The notes: a model not told the origin generated them from the letters alone. A stretch of DNA of 63,557 bases from Allobacillus halotolerans (GCF_018967645.1 NZ_JAHLZF010000009.1:1-63557), one strand, 5' to 3'; counted from the first letter of the stretch, positions 44,208 to 53,226 are shown. Made by a program: numbers and translations.

Positions 44208-44834
44208 ATGTCGAATGAATTAGCATTAAAACATGTATTTAAAAAAGGAACAGGAAAGACACCACATACATTGCTACTATTGCATGGGACGGGCGGAACA
44301 GAAGAAGATCTGCTACCTTTAGTAGATTATATTGATCCAGAAGCCAATGTGTTGAGTGTTCGAGGAAATGTATCCGAAAATGGTATGCCACGTTTCTTTA
44401 AACGCTTAGCGGAAGGTGTTTTTGATGAAGAGGATTTGATTTTTAGAACAAAAGAATTGAATACGTTTCTTGATGAAGCGGCAAAAGAGTATGGTTTTGA
44501 CCGGGGACAAGTGATCGCATTCGGTTATTCGAACGGGGCAAACATTGCTGCAAGCTTACTCTTTCATTATGAAGGTGCATTAAAAGGTGCAAGCTTACAT
44601 CATCCGATGGTTCCTAGAAGAGGAATCGAATTACCTGATTTGACGGATAAGGCGGTGTTTATCGCGGCAGGGACAAATGATCCGATTTGCCCGTCGCAAG
44701 AATCGGAAGAACTAAAAGCATTGTTAACTGAAGCGGGAGCGAAAGTCGACCTTCATTGGGAAAGCCAGGGCCATCAGCTGACAATCGGAGAAGTAAAAGC
44801 AGCAGCTGAGTGGTATCGAAACACTCTCATATAA
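44208..44834 (+). CDS. mhqD: MhqD-like carboxylesterase/hydrolase
   Basis: 208 residues, alpha/beta hydrolase. Oxyanion HGTGGTEEDLLPL near 28, nucleophile elbow FGYSNGAN (Ser near 109), acid in GTNDPICPS and His in SQGHQLT give the triad. Strong similarity to B. subtilis MhqD (LSVRGNVSENGMPRFFKRL block), part of the quinone/diamide response under MhqR. ATG 44208 after AAGGGG; the same frame is open 80 codons upstream without a ribosome binding site. I saw no clear MhqR operator. Confidence 0.87.
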   Translation: MSNELALKHVFKKGTGKTPHTLLLLHGTGGTEEDLLPLVDYIDPEANVLSVRGNVSENGMPRFFKRLAEGVFDEEDLIFRTKELNTFLDEAAKEYGFDRGQVIAFGYSNGANIAASLLFHYEGALKGASLHHPMVPRRGIELPDLTDKAVFIAAGTNDPICPSQESEELKALLTEAGAKVDLHWESQGHQLTIGEVKAAAEWYRNTLI

Positions 44835-44848
44835 TTGGATATCTATGT

Positions 44849-44910
44849 AAACCTAACGATGTATTGCAGGATAAAATGGCTGGATCTTCGCAAAGTCGTT
44901 AGGTTTTTTT
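44849..44910 (+). terminator. Terminator after mhqD
   Basis: AACCTAACGA pairs with TCGTTAGGTT and is followed by TTTTTT; the loop of about 40 nt is long but can fold further. Confidence 0.75.
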
Positions 44911-44927
44911 GGCTAGATTTTTCAATA

Positions 44928-44996
44928 TTAAATCAAAGAAAGAATTAAGCTAATCACTACAATGGCACCAATAATCATTAGAATCGTACGTAACAT
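44928..44996 (-). CDS. Very small membrane peptide (22 residues)
   Basis: MLRTILMIIGAIVVISLILS-type peptide, one hydrophobic helix, from ATG 44996 with GAGG about 9 bp upstream. Length and lack of a second feature make it uncertain; it could be a real small membrane protein or chance. Confidence 0.4.
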   Translation of the reverse strand: MLRTILMIIGAIVVISLILSLI

Positions 44997-45103
44997 ACCA
45001 TCACCATCCTCTGTAAGTTACTCACAGGTCAATCCCCGGATTCAATTAAATGTAAACATCTTTCGGCTGGGGAAGTGTGGTGATGAAGTATAGTTACTGA
45101 ACA

Positions 45104-45430
45104 TTAACTGTGGTTCTTAAGTGAGTCGGTGAAATGGTCTTCTTCTTGATCTGATAACCGAACAAAATAAGGATAGAAGACAATATATAAAAGAATCAAC
45201 AGTGCCCAAAGAAGAATAATCCACACGAAAGAAAGGCCAGTTAGCGGTAAAAGAATAGGGAGAAGTAATGGCCATGTGAGAAACATTTGCTTACGTCGGG
45301 ATCTTTTCGTGATGAACTGGGTTGATTGGCATTTCGGACAAGGGATGCGAGTATCCAAGCGAAGTGAAGATTTCCATGTTTCTTTCCATGTCCATTTTTG
45401 TTTACAGACCGAGCATACTGGTAAGTGCAT
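45104..45430 (-). CDS. CXXC-20-CXXC membrane protein
   Basis: 108 residues: CSVC near 6-9 and CPKC near 31-34 with about 21 residues between, then two membrane helices (about 48-68, 70-90) and an acidic end. This fits the cxxc_20_cxxc family of small Bacillaceae membrane proteins; function unknown. It follows csaA on the minus strand by 14 bp and may be co-transcribed. Confidence 0.8.
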   Translation of the reverse strand: MHLPVCSVCKQKWTWKETWKSSLRLDTRIPCPKCQSTQFITKRSRRKQMFLTWPLLLPILLPLTGLSFVWIILLWALLILLYIVFYPYFVRLSDQEEDHFTDSLKNHS

Positions 45431-45444
45431 GATTTTCCTCCTGA

Positions 45445-45774
45445 CTATAAAACCTTCGTGCCATTCGGAACGTTCTCGTCCGGTGTTAATAAAACAACAT
45501 CGTCCTGTTCTGGCACGCCACCAATAACAAGGACTTCAGACTTGAACCCAGCGATTCGCAGGGGCTCAAATCCAGTTACCGCAACAACTTGACGACCGAC
45601 CATGATCTCTGGTGAATAGCGCTTGGTGATTTGTGCCGACGATTGTTTCGTCCCAAGCTCACCAAAATCAATCCATAATTTGATTGCAGGTTTTCGGGCT
45701 TCTTCAAAATTTTCCGCAGCCGTCACTGTTCCAATCCGAATATCCAATGCATGAAAATCATTAAAGTCTGGCAT
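45445..45774 (-). CDS. csaA: CsaA tRNA-binding-fold chaperone
   Basis: 109 residues, the usual length. One OB-fold tRNA-binding domain: FHALDIRIGTVTAAENFEEA, LWIDFGELGTKQSSAQIT, YSPEIMVGRQVVAVTGFEP and SEVLVIGGVP are conserved. In B. subtilis CsaA has chaperone-like activity and interacts with SecA and preproteins. AAAGGAG precedes the start. Forms a likely two-gene unit with the CXXC protein. Confidence 0.95.
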   Translation of the reverse strand: MPDFNDFHALDIRIGTVTAAENFEEARKPAIKLWIDFGELGTKQSSAQITKRYSPEIMVGRQVVAVTGFEPLRIAGFKSEVLVIGGVPEQDDVVLLTPDENVPNGTKVL

Positions 45775-45836
45775 ATTCTTAAACTCCTTTTATATAGCTT
45801 ATTGTCATTATTCTTCATTATAGCAAAAAACATATA

Positions 45837-45868
45837 CAAAAAAACCCAAGCTAAGCTGAACTTGGGTA
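45837..45868 (-). terminator. Terminator of the lipoprotein gene at 45875
   Basis: On the minus strand ACCCAAG pairs with CTTGGGT over 10 nt, followed by TTTTTTT. Confidence 0.88.
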
Positions 45869-45874
45869 AATAGA

Positions 45875-46333
45875 TTATTGAATTTCTTCAACGGCGACCG
45901 GTTTACTTTTTTGTAAGTCGATTAATTTGAAGAGGGCGTTTCTTTTTACATAAACGGATTTATATAACTGTTCTTCATCCTTTGTATAAATAATAACTCT
46001 CTTACCAGGATGATCAGTAACGACATGTAAAGCGTGGGAGTCGACATCCACATCTTTCATGACTCGGTCCATTTCTATATATTCTTCGAGATCCCTCGGC
46101 TCGGAAGCTTCAGTAATTTCGACTTCAGTTACCGGCTGTAATTCTGCTTGGTCGACGGATTCCTCAGTAATGCTTTCGCCGGAATTTGATTCATTAGAGG
46201 AATTCGTTTTCTGCTCTGTTTCAGTCTCTTGATCCTCTGCTGTTACATTGGTATCTTCTGTTTGATCATCTTCACTACAAGCTACCAACACAACAAGTGT
46301 TATCAGTAGCAAAACGAATAACTTCCAATTCAT
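45875..46333 (-). CDS. Acidic lipoprotein of unknown function
   Basis: 152 residues from ATG 46333 after AAAGGAGAG; an upstream in-frame start at 46453 is rejected. The signal peptide (LFVLLLITLVVLVAC) ends in a lipobox LVAC, Cys near 18. A Glu/Thr/Asp-rich linker of about 60 residues follows (low complexity), then a small domain (LHVVTDHPGKRVIIYTKDEEQLYKSVYVK). No family assigned. Confidence 0.78.
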   Translation of the reverse strand: MNWKLFVLLLITLVVLVACSEDDQTEDTNVTAEDQETETEQKTNSSNESNSGESITEESVDQAELQPVTEVEITEASEPRDLEEYIEMDRVMKDVDVDSHALHVVTDHPGKRVIIYTKDEEQLYKSVYVKRNALFKLIDLQKSKPVAVEEIQ

Positions 46334-46594
46334 TTGTTCTCTCCTTTGCTGTCTGACTGAAGATTGGTCATCATGTGTGTTATTCCTTTGTTTACCCGAA
46401 TTCGAATACTGCATCACTTTTTGAGGAAAGTTTTCTTCAAAATTAAGTAGCATGGTAGGAAGATTGCGAAGGTCATCAATTTATGATACAATATCTGATT
46501 GGAAGGAAGATATTTATTTTTATAAACATATACTTCATATGCTTATGAAAGACATCTTTCCATTAAAAAATTATCATTGCAAGGTGGTTTTGAC

Positions 46595-47575
46595 ATGGAA
46601 AAAGAAGCATATCGTGTTTTGCTTTACTACAAGTTTGTAACGATCGAAAATCCAGAGGAATACTCTGAAGAACATTTGACGTTTTGTAAGGAATTAGGGT
46701 TAAAAGGAAGAATTTTAATTGCGGAGGAAGGCATTAACGGAACGGTTTCCGGTACAGTTGAACAAACACAAAAGTACATGGACACAATGCATGCCGACCC
46801 GCGATTCGAGGATATGGTTTTTAAAATTGATGAGTCTGAAGGCCATGCATTCAAGAAGATGCATGTAAGACATCGCGACGAGCTTGTAACCCTTCGACTT
46901 GGTGAAGAAGATACTAACCCAACTGAAGATACAGCTGAATTTCTAGAACCAAAGGAATTTTACGAAGAGTTGCAACGAGATGATGTCGTTGTCTTAGACG
47001 CAAGAAATGATTATGAATACGACCTCGGACACTTCCGTGGAGCAATTCGTCCGGATATTCGGTCGTTCCGTGAATTGCCTGAATGGGTCCGTGAAAATAA
47101 AGAAAAGCTTGAAGGGAAACGCGTACTCACTTATTGTACAGGCGGTATCCGTTGCGAAAAGTTCACTGGATGGCTGAAAAAAGAGGGCATCGATGATGTT
47201 GGTCAATTACATGGCGGAATTGTCACTTATGGCCAAGACCCTGAAGTAAAGGGAGAGCTATGGGACGGTCAATGCTACGTTTTTGATGAGCGAATCAGTG
47301 TACCGATTAATCGAGTGAAACATGTTGTTGTCGGCCGCGATTATTTCACTGGTGAGCCATGCGAACGCTATGTGAACTGTGCAAATCCAGAATGTAATGA
47401 ACAAATCATTATGTCTGAAGAAAATGAACATTTCTATATGAGAAGCTGTTCACATGAGTGCCGTGTGCACCCACGTAACCGCTACGTCATTGAGCATAAA
47501 ATGACAGACGAAGAAATTGACGAGAAACTTCAAGCAATAGAAGAACAAGGACATGCGAATAAGCAAGCTCAATAA
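46595..47575 (+). CDS. trhO: tRNA uridine(34) hydroxylase TrhO (rhodanese family)
   Basis: Oxygen-dependent hydroxylation of U34 in tRNAs, leading to mo5U in Bacillus. 326 residues from ATG 46595. N-terminal ferredoxin-like domain ([18 protein letters not shown]), rhodanese domain with catalytic loop [13 protein letters not shown] (Cys near 185), and C-terminal Cys clusters ([18 protein letters not shown]). Formerly UPF0176/YbfQ. Monocistronic, with a terminator after the stop. Confidence 0.93.
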   Translation: MEKEAYRVLLYYKFVTIENPEEYSEEHLTFCKELGLKGRILIAEEGINGTVSGTVEQTQKYMDTMHADPRFEDMVFKIDESEGHAFKKMHVRHRDELVTLRLGEEDTNPTEDTAEFLEPKEFYEELQRDDVVVLDARNDYEYDLGHFRGAIRPDIRSFRELPEWVRENKEKLEGKRVLTYCTGGIRCEKFTGWLKKEGIDDVGQLHGGIVTYGQDPEVKGELWDGQCYVFDERISVPINRVKHVVVGRDYFTGEPCERYVNCANPECNEQIIMSEENEHFYMRSCSHECRVHPRNRYVIEHKMTDEEIDEKLQAIEEQGHANKQAQ

Positions 47576-47590
47576 CATTAAAAGCACATC

Positions 47591-47623
47591 AACCGGATCA
47601 CCAATAGGTGGTTCGGTTTTTTT
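47591..47623 (+). terminator. trhO terminator
   Basis: AACCGGATCACC pairs with GGTGGTTCGGTT over AATA, followed by TTTTTT. Confidence 0.92.
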
Positions 47624-47767
47624 GCTCTAAAACATTTGTAGGGGTAAATACACAACTTAGCGTAGGTTTCGATGATGGCCGTTGGTGTAAGGTGACCGCT
47701 TACGGCGGATGCTTGTACTGGAGGGGAATAAGTCGACATCTGTGACGTTTTCAATGCTAGTTCTTAG

Positions 47768-47956
47768 AGCTTCAGGGTTAATTTGGAGACCTTCAGGGTT
47801 AATTCGCGGTGCTTCAGTGTTAATTTGAAGTCCTTCAGGGTTAATTCGCTGAGCTTCAGTGTTAAATTGGAGATCTTCAGGGTTTATCTGCCGGGCTTCA
47901 GTGTTAATTTGTGAATCTTCAGGGTTAATATGCGAGGCTTCAGGGTTAATTCGCGA
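47768..47956 (+). repeat. 21-bp tandem array, 9 units (CTTCAGGGTTAAT core)
   Basis: Units start at 47768, 47789, 47810, 47831, 47852, 47873, 47894, 47915 and 47936, all exactly 21 bp. Core CTTCAG[GT]GTTAAT with about 8 variable bases; two subtypes (GGG and GTG) partly alternate. Core close to the array at 25463. On the minus strand it opens an INPEGLQ-type heptapeptide frame from ATG 47977, which I regard as spurious. Lies between trhO and the SDR gene at 48106. Confidence 0.94.
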
Positions 47957-48105
47957 TCTCTTTAAAAATTTTGTCATAGCCTCAACAGTTGACTTAGAAT
48001 TGGTTTTTTATGTTCTAGGGAAGGGAATGAATAGGAGTATAAATACGGAAGCACGGTAAATTTAATCGAATGCAATGTTCGATCTAAAGAAAGGAGTATA
48101 CAAAC

Positions 48106-48756
48106 ATGAAAACACTTGTCGTAGGAGCGAATGGTCAGATTGGCAGGCATGTAACGCAATTGCTCCAAGAAGAAGATGAGCACGAAGTTGTTGCTATGAT
48201 TCGAAATGAAGAGCAAAAAGATTATTTCGAGTCAAAAGGCATTCAAACAACTGTAGCTGACCTGCTCGACTCCGTAGAATCCTTGAAACAAACTGTTGAA
48301 GGATTTGATGCGGTCATTTTCACAGCAGGATCGGGCCCAAAAACAGGAGCAGATATGACATTAAGAATTGATTTGGATGGTGCTGCTAAGATGATCAAGG
48401 CAGCTGAAGTCGCTGGTGTTGGGCGATTTTTAATGGTGAGTGCTTTTCAAGCAAATAATCGGGGAAATTGGAATGAGGAGATTGTTTACTACTATGTGGC
48501 AAAGCATTTTGCAGATAAAGAACTGAAGCGAAGTAAGTTAGCTTATACAATCGTGAGACCAGGCGGACTTGTGAATGATCCAGGTACTGAAAAAATAAAA
48601 ATTGGCAGTAAGGACCTTATTGAACGAGGTACGATTCCACGTGAAGACGTCGCACGCGTGCTTGTGTCGTGTTTGGATACAGAATCAACTGAATATAAAA
48701 GCTTCGATTTGATATCCGGTGATCAAGAAGTCGAAGCCGCGCTAAATGATTTGTAA
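48106..48756 (+). CDS. NAD(P)-binding epimerase-like protein (YhfK type)
   Basis: 216 residues of the atypical SDR group. The glycine-rich motif is TLVVGANGQIGRHV at the N-terminus; FDAVIFTAGSGPKTG near 68, LMVSAFQANNRG near 110 and TIVRPGGLVNDPG near 150 follow. Closest in style to B. subtilis YhfK; the reaction is unknown. AAAGGAG sets the ATG. Monocistronic. Confidence 0.87.
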   Translation: MKTLVVGANGQIGRHVTQLLQEEDEHEVVAMIRNEEQKDYFESKGIQTTVADLLDSVESLKQTVEGFDAVIFTAGSGPKTGADMTLRIDLDGAAKMIKAAEVAGVGRFLMVSAFQANNRGNWNEEIVYYYVAKHFADKELKRSKLAYTIVRPGGLVNDPGTEKIKIGSKDLIERGTIPREDVARVLVSCLDTESTEYKSFDLISGDQEVEAALNDL

Positions 48757-48858
48757 AGATAGGCTGAGACAAAAAATATGGATGATAAAGACAAAAATTT
48801 ATATAGAAAATGAAGTAAGCAGACAAGAAGTGTTTTGATGGAGCGCCATTCAAGCAGT

Positions 48859-48899
48859 AAACCCGAACGATTTATTTACACCAAAATCGTTCGGGTTTT
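48859..48899. terminator. Bidirectional terminator
   Basis: AAACCCGAACGAT pairs with ATCGTTCGGGTTT over about 14 nt, serving the converging genes at 48106 and 48945. Confidence 0.88.
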
Positions 48900-48944
48900 C
48901 ATTTCTTCTATGAACCTTTGTGCTATCCTTTTAATTTAGCATAA

Positions 48945-49370
48945 TTATTCGTGGTCATGATGTTCTTCGGCTTCCATGCCAATTGCTCTTGTTTCATGAA
49001 CAGTTCCGTGTGGATGTTCTGGCGGTGCATAGATGGAATATAGTTTTAAAGGCTTGTCCCCTTTGTTGGTGACATTATGCCATTTGCCTGCAGGTACAAG
49101 AACGACATCATCATGCCCTACTTTTTTCTCAAAATCTAGATTGTCTTTGCTGTCACCCATTTGGCAAAGGCCTTCGCCTTCTTCAATGCGCAAGAATTGG
49201 TCGATGTGATTGTGGACTTCCAATCCGATGTCCTCACCGACAGCAATACTCATTAACGTTACCTGTAGATTTTTCCCTGTCCAAAGCGCTGTCCGATAGT
49301 TCTCGTTTTGTTTCGTGGCTTCCTCAATATCTGTAACGAATGGGTTTGCTCCATAATCTTTTAACTCCAT
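48945..49370 (-). CDS. Cupin-domain protein
   Basis: 141 residues, single cupin barrel. Metal-binding motif 1 is GLEVHNHIDQFLRIEEGEG (His-x-His..Glu) and motif 2 is VLVPAGKWHNVTN (His). The C-terminus is His/Glu rich (EEHHDHE). Substrate unknown; similar proteins are annotated as cupin or mannose-6-phosphate isomerase-like. GAGGAT upstream sets the start. Monocistronic. Confidence 0.87.
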   Translation of the reverse strand: MELKDYGANPFVTDIEEATKQNENYRTALWTGKNLQVTLMSIAVGEDIGLEVHNHIDQFLRIEEGEGLCQMGDSKDNLDFEKKVGHDDVVLVPAGKWHNVTNKGDKPLKLYSIYAPPEHPHGTVHETRAIGMEAEEHHDHE

Positions 49371-49449
49371 ATAAATCCTCCTTATTTATAATAATTATAA
49401 TTAAAAACTCACTATAATTAATGTACAATAATTCTTGAAAAGATACAAC

Positions 49450-49848
49450 TTATTTGGATTCCTTTTGGCCGAGTGCCGTCAAAAAGTAAGCCGTAGGTAA
49501 CAAAAAGCCAAGCGAGGCTTGTAATAATGAAAAGAAACGACTGATTCCGACAGGTACATAGTCTCCAAAACCGACGGATAACATGGTAACCCCGCTATAA
49601 TAAAACATATTCCAAAAAGTCGGTTCTACAGGATCGCCATTTTCATCGCTATGTCTCAAAGAAACTTGTTCTAAACCGATGGCATAATAAAGGACTGCAA
49701 ACGCGACAGTCAGAATGGATAATACGAAAAATAATTTAATGAATAAAGCCAGATGAAAATAACTTTTCTTATATGATTTGTTGGTGAAAAAGTAAAACAG
49801 ATTAATAACAATGACTAATAATGCGATCACGATGAGGATTGTCGTCAT
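49450..49848 (-). CDS. Two-pore-helix potassium channel-like protein
   Basis: 132 residues from ATG 49848 after GGGGTGG. Helices at about 3-23, 38-60 and 105-128, with the selectivity filter TMLSVGFGDYVPV near 95. The filter TxSVGFGD fits potassium channels (Ion_trans_2). No RCK or other regulatory domain is attached, so gating is unclear. Divergent from the TetR operon. A longer upstream frame to 50037 overlaps the TetR gene and operators and is rejected. Confidence 0.83.
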   Translation of the reverse strand: MTTILIVIALLVIVINLFYFFTNKSYKKSYFHLALFIKLFFVLSILTVAFAVLYYAIGLEQVSLRHSDENGDPVEPTFWNMFYYSGVTMLSVGFGDYVPVGISRFFSLLQASLGFLLPTAYFLTALGQKESK

Positions 49849-49911
49849 GGCTAGCCACCCCCTATGTAGGTAATTCACTAAAAGGGGGATGATTAAACAA
49901 CAAAAATCAAT

Positions 49912-49959
49912 TTGACCAGTGTGGTCCACATGTGATAAGTTCAATAGACCGAGGTGGTC
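49912..49959. promoter_or_regulatory. TetR promoter with two 13-bp palindromic operators
   Basis: GACCAGTGTGGTC (49914-49926) and GACCGAGGTGGTC (49947-49959) are two copies of one palindrome, GACC-5-GGTC... centred 33 bp apart. TTGACC (49912) and GATAAG (49934) form a promoter with a 16-bp spacer, so one operator covers the -35 and the other lies just after the -10. Expected binding site of the TetR protein encoded downstream. Confidence 0.82.
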
Positions 49960-49994
49960 GAAATAAGTAACGTCATATCTTAGGAGGGTTAATC

Positions 49995-50630
49995 TTGCAC
50001 GAAAAATTTGAACGTTTAGATTCAGAAAAACAATCAAAAATCATACAAGCGGCTTTAGAAGAATTTAGCGCCTTTGACTTTGAACATGCCTCAACGAACC
50101 GGATTGTAAAAAACGCGGGAATCGGAAAGGGCATGTTATTTTATTATTTCAACAGCAAAAAAGACTTATACACTTATTTGATGCATTACTGTTTAGATCG
50201 AATTTATTCACAAATGGTTGCTCAACTACAGACAGCCATCCAGGAATCGAAGGGTGATTTCATTGAACGATATTACATCACTGCACGTCTTAAGGCTGAG
50301 TATATGGCGAAAGAACCTCATGTGTTTAATTTTATGAGTTCGCTTATTCTACAAGATTTTCTCAGTTTACCGACGGAAATTCAGCAGAAAATGCAGACGT
50401 TACAACAGCAAGCCTATGACCTTTTATATAAAGATATTGACCTCTCATTGTTCAAAGATGATATCGATTCGGAGAAAGCATTGAATCTAGTTCGGTGGTC
50501 ACTTGATGGTTACCAGCAAGAACTTGAACATCAATTGAAAGGTGAACAAATTAGTTCGATTAATTTGAAGAACTATTGGGATGAGTTTTATGAGTACTTA
50601 GATTTACTGAAAAAAGTATATTACCAATAA
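49995..50630 (+). CDS. TetR-family transcriptional regulator
   Basis: 211 residues from TTG 49995 after GGAGG. The N-terminal helix-turn-helix is IIQAALEEFSAFDFEHASTNRIVKNAGIGKGMLFYYF; residues 60-211 form the ligand-binding domain. Lies 13 bp before an ABC exporter pair, with two palindromic operators in its own promoter, so it probably represses this operon and is released by a transported toxic compound. Confidence 0.9.
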   Translation: MHEKFERLDSEKQSKIIQAALEEFSAFDFEHASTNRIVKNAGIGKGMLFYYFNSKKDLYTYLMHYCLDRIYSQMVAQLQTAIQESKGDFIERYYITARLKAEYMAKEPHVFNFMSSLILQDFLSLPTEIQQKMQTLQQQAYDLLYKDIDLSLFKDDIDSEKALNLVRWSLDGYQQELEHQLKGEQISSINLKNYWDEFYEYLDLLKKVYYQ

Positions 50631-50643
50631 GGGGGTCACATGG

Positions 50644-51543
50644 ATGGAAAAGGTAGTTGACATTAAGCGCGTTACGAAAAAGTTCGGGGATTTCAAAGCA
50701 CTTGATGAAGTAGATTTTTCCGTTCGAAAGGGGGAGGTCTTTGGCTTTATTGGTCCAAATGGGGCCGGTAAGTCGACGACGATTCGTATTTTACTAGGGA
50801 TTTTAAAAGCAACTGAAGGTCAAGCAACCATTTTCGGAAAAGACGTATGGAACGATTCGATGGAGATTCACCGCCAGATTGCCTATGTGCCTGGTGATGT
50901 CAATTTATGGCCGAATTTAACCGGTGGAGAGGTCATCGATTTGTTTGCCAAGCTTCGTGGTGGGCGTCAGACCAAACGGCGTGAAGAGTTGCTGGAACGC
51001 TATAAACTTGACCCAACGAAAAAATGTCGCACGTATTCAAAGGGAAACCGTCAAAAAGTCGCACTCGTTTCCGCTCTATTATCAGAAGCCGATTTGTATA
51101 TTTTCGATGAACCGACGTCGGGATTGGACCCGCTGATGGAGCAGACCTTTCAAGAGGATGTGCGGAATCTACGACAAGAAGGAAAGAGCGTATTATTGTC
51201 CAGTCATATTTTATCTGAAGTCGAAAAGCTTTGCGATCGAGTTGGAATCATACGGGATGGCACAATCATTGAACAAGGTAGTTTGGAAGAATTGCGTCAT
51301 TTAACGCGCCATCATGTTTTACTAGAAACGACTTCGAGTCTTGATGGACTGAGAGATGTAGAGGGGGTGCATGACGTAAATCAAGATGGGAATACGTATC
51401 GATTTCAAGTAAATGCTGAACAGATGGACCAAGTGATTAAGTTTGCGAGTCAATATCCGATTCAAAAATTCGAGAGTGCCCCACCTACCTTAGAAGATCT
51501 TTTTATGCGTCATTATGAAGGAACTGATGAGGTGGTTGAATGA
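50644..51543 (+). CDS. ABC exporter ATP-binding protein
   Basis: 299 residues. Walker A GPNGAGKSTT near 42, signature YSKGNRQKV near 138 (variant of LSGGQ, common in drug exporters), Walker B LYIFDEPTSGLD near 157 and switch region LLSSHILSEVE. The C-terminal 80 residues are an extra domain. Second gene of the TetR operon, overlapping the permease gene by 4 bp. Likely energises export of an antibiotic-like molecule. Confidence 0.92.
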   Translation: MEKVVDIKRVTKKFGDFKALDEVDFSVRKGEVFGFIGPNGAGKSTTIRILLGILKATEGQATIFGKDVWNDSMEIHRQIAYVPGDVNLWPNLTGGEVIDLFAKLRGGRQTKRREELLERYKLDPTKKCRTYSKGNRQKVALVSALLSEADLYIFDEPTSGLDPLMEQTFQEDVRNLRQEGKSVLLSSHILSEVEKLCDRVGIIRDGTIIEQGSLEELRHLTRHHVLLETTSSLDGLRDVEGVHDVNQDGNTYRFQVNAEQMDQVIKFASQYPIQKFESAPPTLEDLFMRHYEGTDEVVE

Positions 51544-53138
51544 GCGAGTTATTCAAACGATCCTTTCAATTGTTCAAATTGACGATTCGACGTGATCGCA
51601 TACGTGCTTCCATATGGATTTTCGCGCTAGCGTTTTTCACCTTAATTATTCCGGGATCCTTCCAAAATCTTTATCCTGATCAACAGGATCGTGATGCAAT
51701 GGCGGTAACAATGGAAAATCCGGCGATGGTTGCGATGGTCGGTGAAGGAGACTTGGACAATTATACGATTGGCGCCATGTCTGCTCATCAAATGGTATTG
51801 ATTACTGCAGTGTTTGTAGGAATTATGAGTATTCTGCTGTTTGTACGACACACCCGTACAGATGAAGAAGAAGGTCGAGTTGAGTTGATCCGTGCCCTGC
51901 CAGTGGGACGGTTAGCAACGCTCCATGCCACTACGATGTATGTTGTGTTTGTGAATGTCGTTCTTGCAGTGTTGGTTGCGATTGGTTTAATGGTACAACC
52001 GATTGAAAGTCTTGGGATCGAAGGGGCACTTCTTTATGGAGCCACACTCGGAGGAACGGGCATCTGTTTTACGGCGGTTACTGCCCTATTTACTCAGCTA
52101 TCTGACAGTTCCCGCGGAGCTACTGGTTGGTCGATTGGTCTATTACTGTTTTTCTATGTCCTCCGTGCAATCGGTGATATCGGGAGTGAAGCATTGTCGT
52201 TATTTTCACCGCTCGGCTGGACGACGAAAACGATGATTTTCACAGAGAATCATTGGTGGCCAATCTTTTTAATGCTCGCTTTTTCTTTTGTCGTCTTATT
52301 GCTCGCCTACCGGTTAAATGCGAAAAGGGATTTAGAGGCGGGATTATTTCCTTCTAAACCTGGAAAAGCTCGCGCTTCAAACAATTTATTGAGTCCTTTT
52401 GGTTTAGCATTCCGCTTGCAACGCACGGCTTTTATTTCTTGGGCGGTCGGTATGCTCTTATTGGGAATCTCATATGGATCTGTGTTAGGTGATTTGGATT
52501 CATTTTTTCAAGGAAATGAAATGGTAGAGAAAATTCTTGTGCAAGAAGAAGGGTATTCAATTGCGGAGCAGTTTATTTCGATTATCATGACAGTCATGGG
52601 AATGATAGCTACGATACCTGCACTAATCTCAATGAATAAATTATACGGTGAAGAAAAGAAATCTAGACTAGAATTACTTTATGCCAAGCCTGTCTCTCGG
52701 AAGACGATGATGGGCAGTTACTTATTGGTTGCAGTGATCAATGCGTTCGTTTCTGTGATTCTTGCGGGGATTGGTTTATGGGCAGCAGGTTCGACGGTTA
52801 TGGATGATCCTGTTTCGTTCGGAACAATGATCGGTGCCTCGTTGGCATATATACCTGCCATGTTTGTCATGATTGGCTTATCTGCGTTATTAATCGGGTT
52901 GAAACCGAATGTTGTTTCACTCACATGGGTTTACTTAGTCTATTCTTTCATCATTGTTTATATGGGGAATCTATTTCAATTAGATGAATGGTTTAGTAAC
53001 GTTACGCCATTCGGTCATGTATCACAGCTGCCTGTTGATGAATTCGAAGTCGTACCGTTCTTTGGGTTAATAGGAGTGGCCATTGTTCTTGTAGTCGCTG
53101 GACTTACGTTTTACTCGAAACGAGATATTCAAGGGTAA
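51540..53138 (+). CDS. ABC exporter permease (TnrB3/polyketide antibiotic exporter type)
   Basis: 532 residues with about 12 membrane helices in two halves, a fused-permease size typical of exporters described as polyketide antibiotic exporters. RTDEEEGRVELIRALPVGR and KSRLELLYAKPVSRKTMMGSY are the paired conserved loops. ATGA overlap with the ATPase gene. Substrate unknown. Last gene of the TetR operon. Confidence 0.88.
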   Translation: MSELFKRSFQLFKLTIRRDRIRASIWIFALAFFTLIIPGSFQNLYPDQQDRDAMAVTMENPAMVAMVGEGDLDNYTIGAMSAHQMVLITAVFVGIMSILLFVRHTRTDEEEGRVELIRALPVGRLATLHATTMYVVFVNVVLAVLVAIGLMVQPIESLGIEGALLYGATLGGTGICFTAVTALFTQLSDSSRGATGWSIGLLLFFYVLRAIGDIGSEALSLFSPLGWTTKTMIFTENHWWPIFLMLAFSFVVLLLAYRLNAKRDLEAGLFPSKPGKARASNNLLSPFGLAFRLQRTAFISWAVGMLLLGISYGSVLGDLDSFFQGNEMVEKILVQEEGYSIAEQFISIIMTVMGMIATIPALISMNKLYGEEKKSRLELLYAKPVSRKTMMGSYLLVAVINAFVSVILAGIGLWAAGSTVMDDPVSFGTMIGASLAYIPAMFVMIGLSALLIGLKPNVVSLTWVYLVYSFIIVYMGNLFQLDEWFSNVTPFGHVSQLPVDEFEVVPFFGLIGVAIVLVVAGLTFYSKRDIQG

Positions 53139-53226
53139 TTCACATGGACATTGGTGGGCGAGATTGATTCTTATTGAAAATGGGTAAAATACTTGTGTAC
53201 CTAATTTTCGATAAAGGAGAGATTAC

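Noticed and set aside
47657-47977. Minus-strand protein with INPEGLQ-type heptads from ATG 47977
   Set aside because: Same 21-bp artefact; GAGG is only 3 bp from the ATG and no neighbour supports it.
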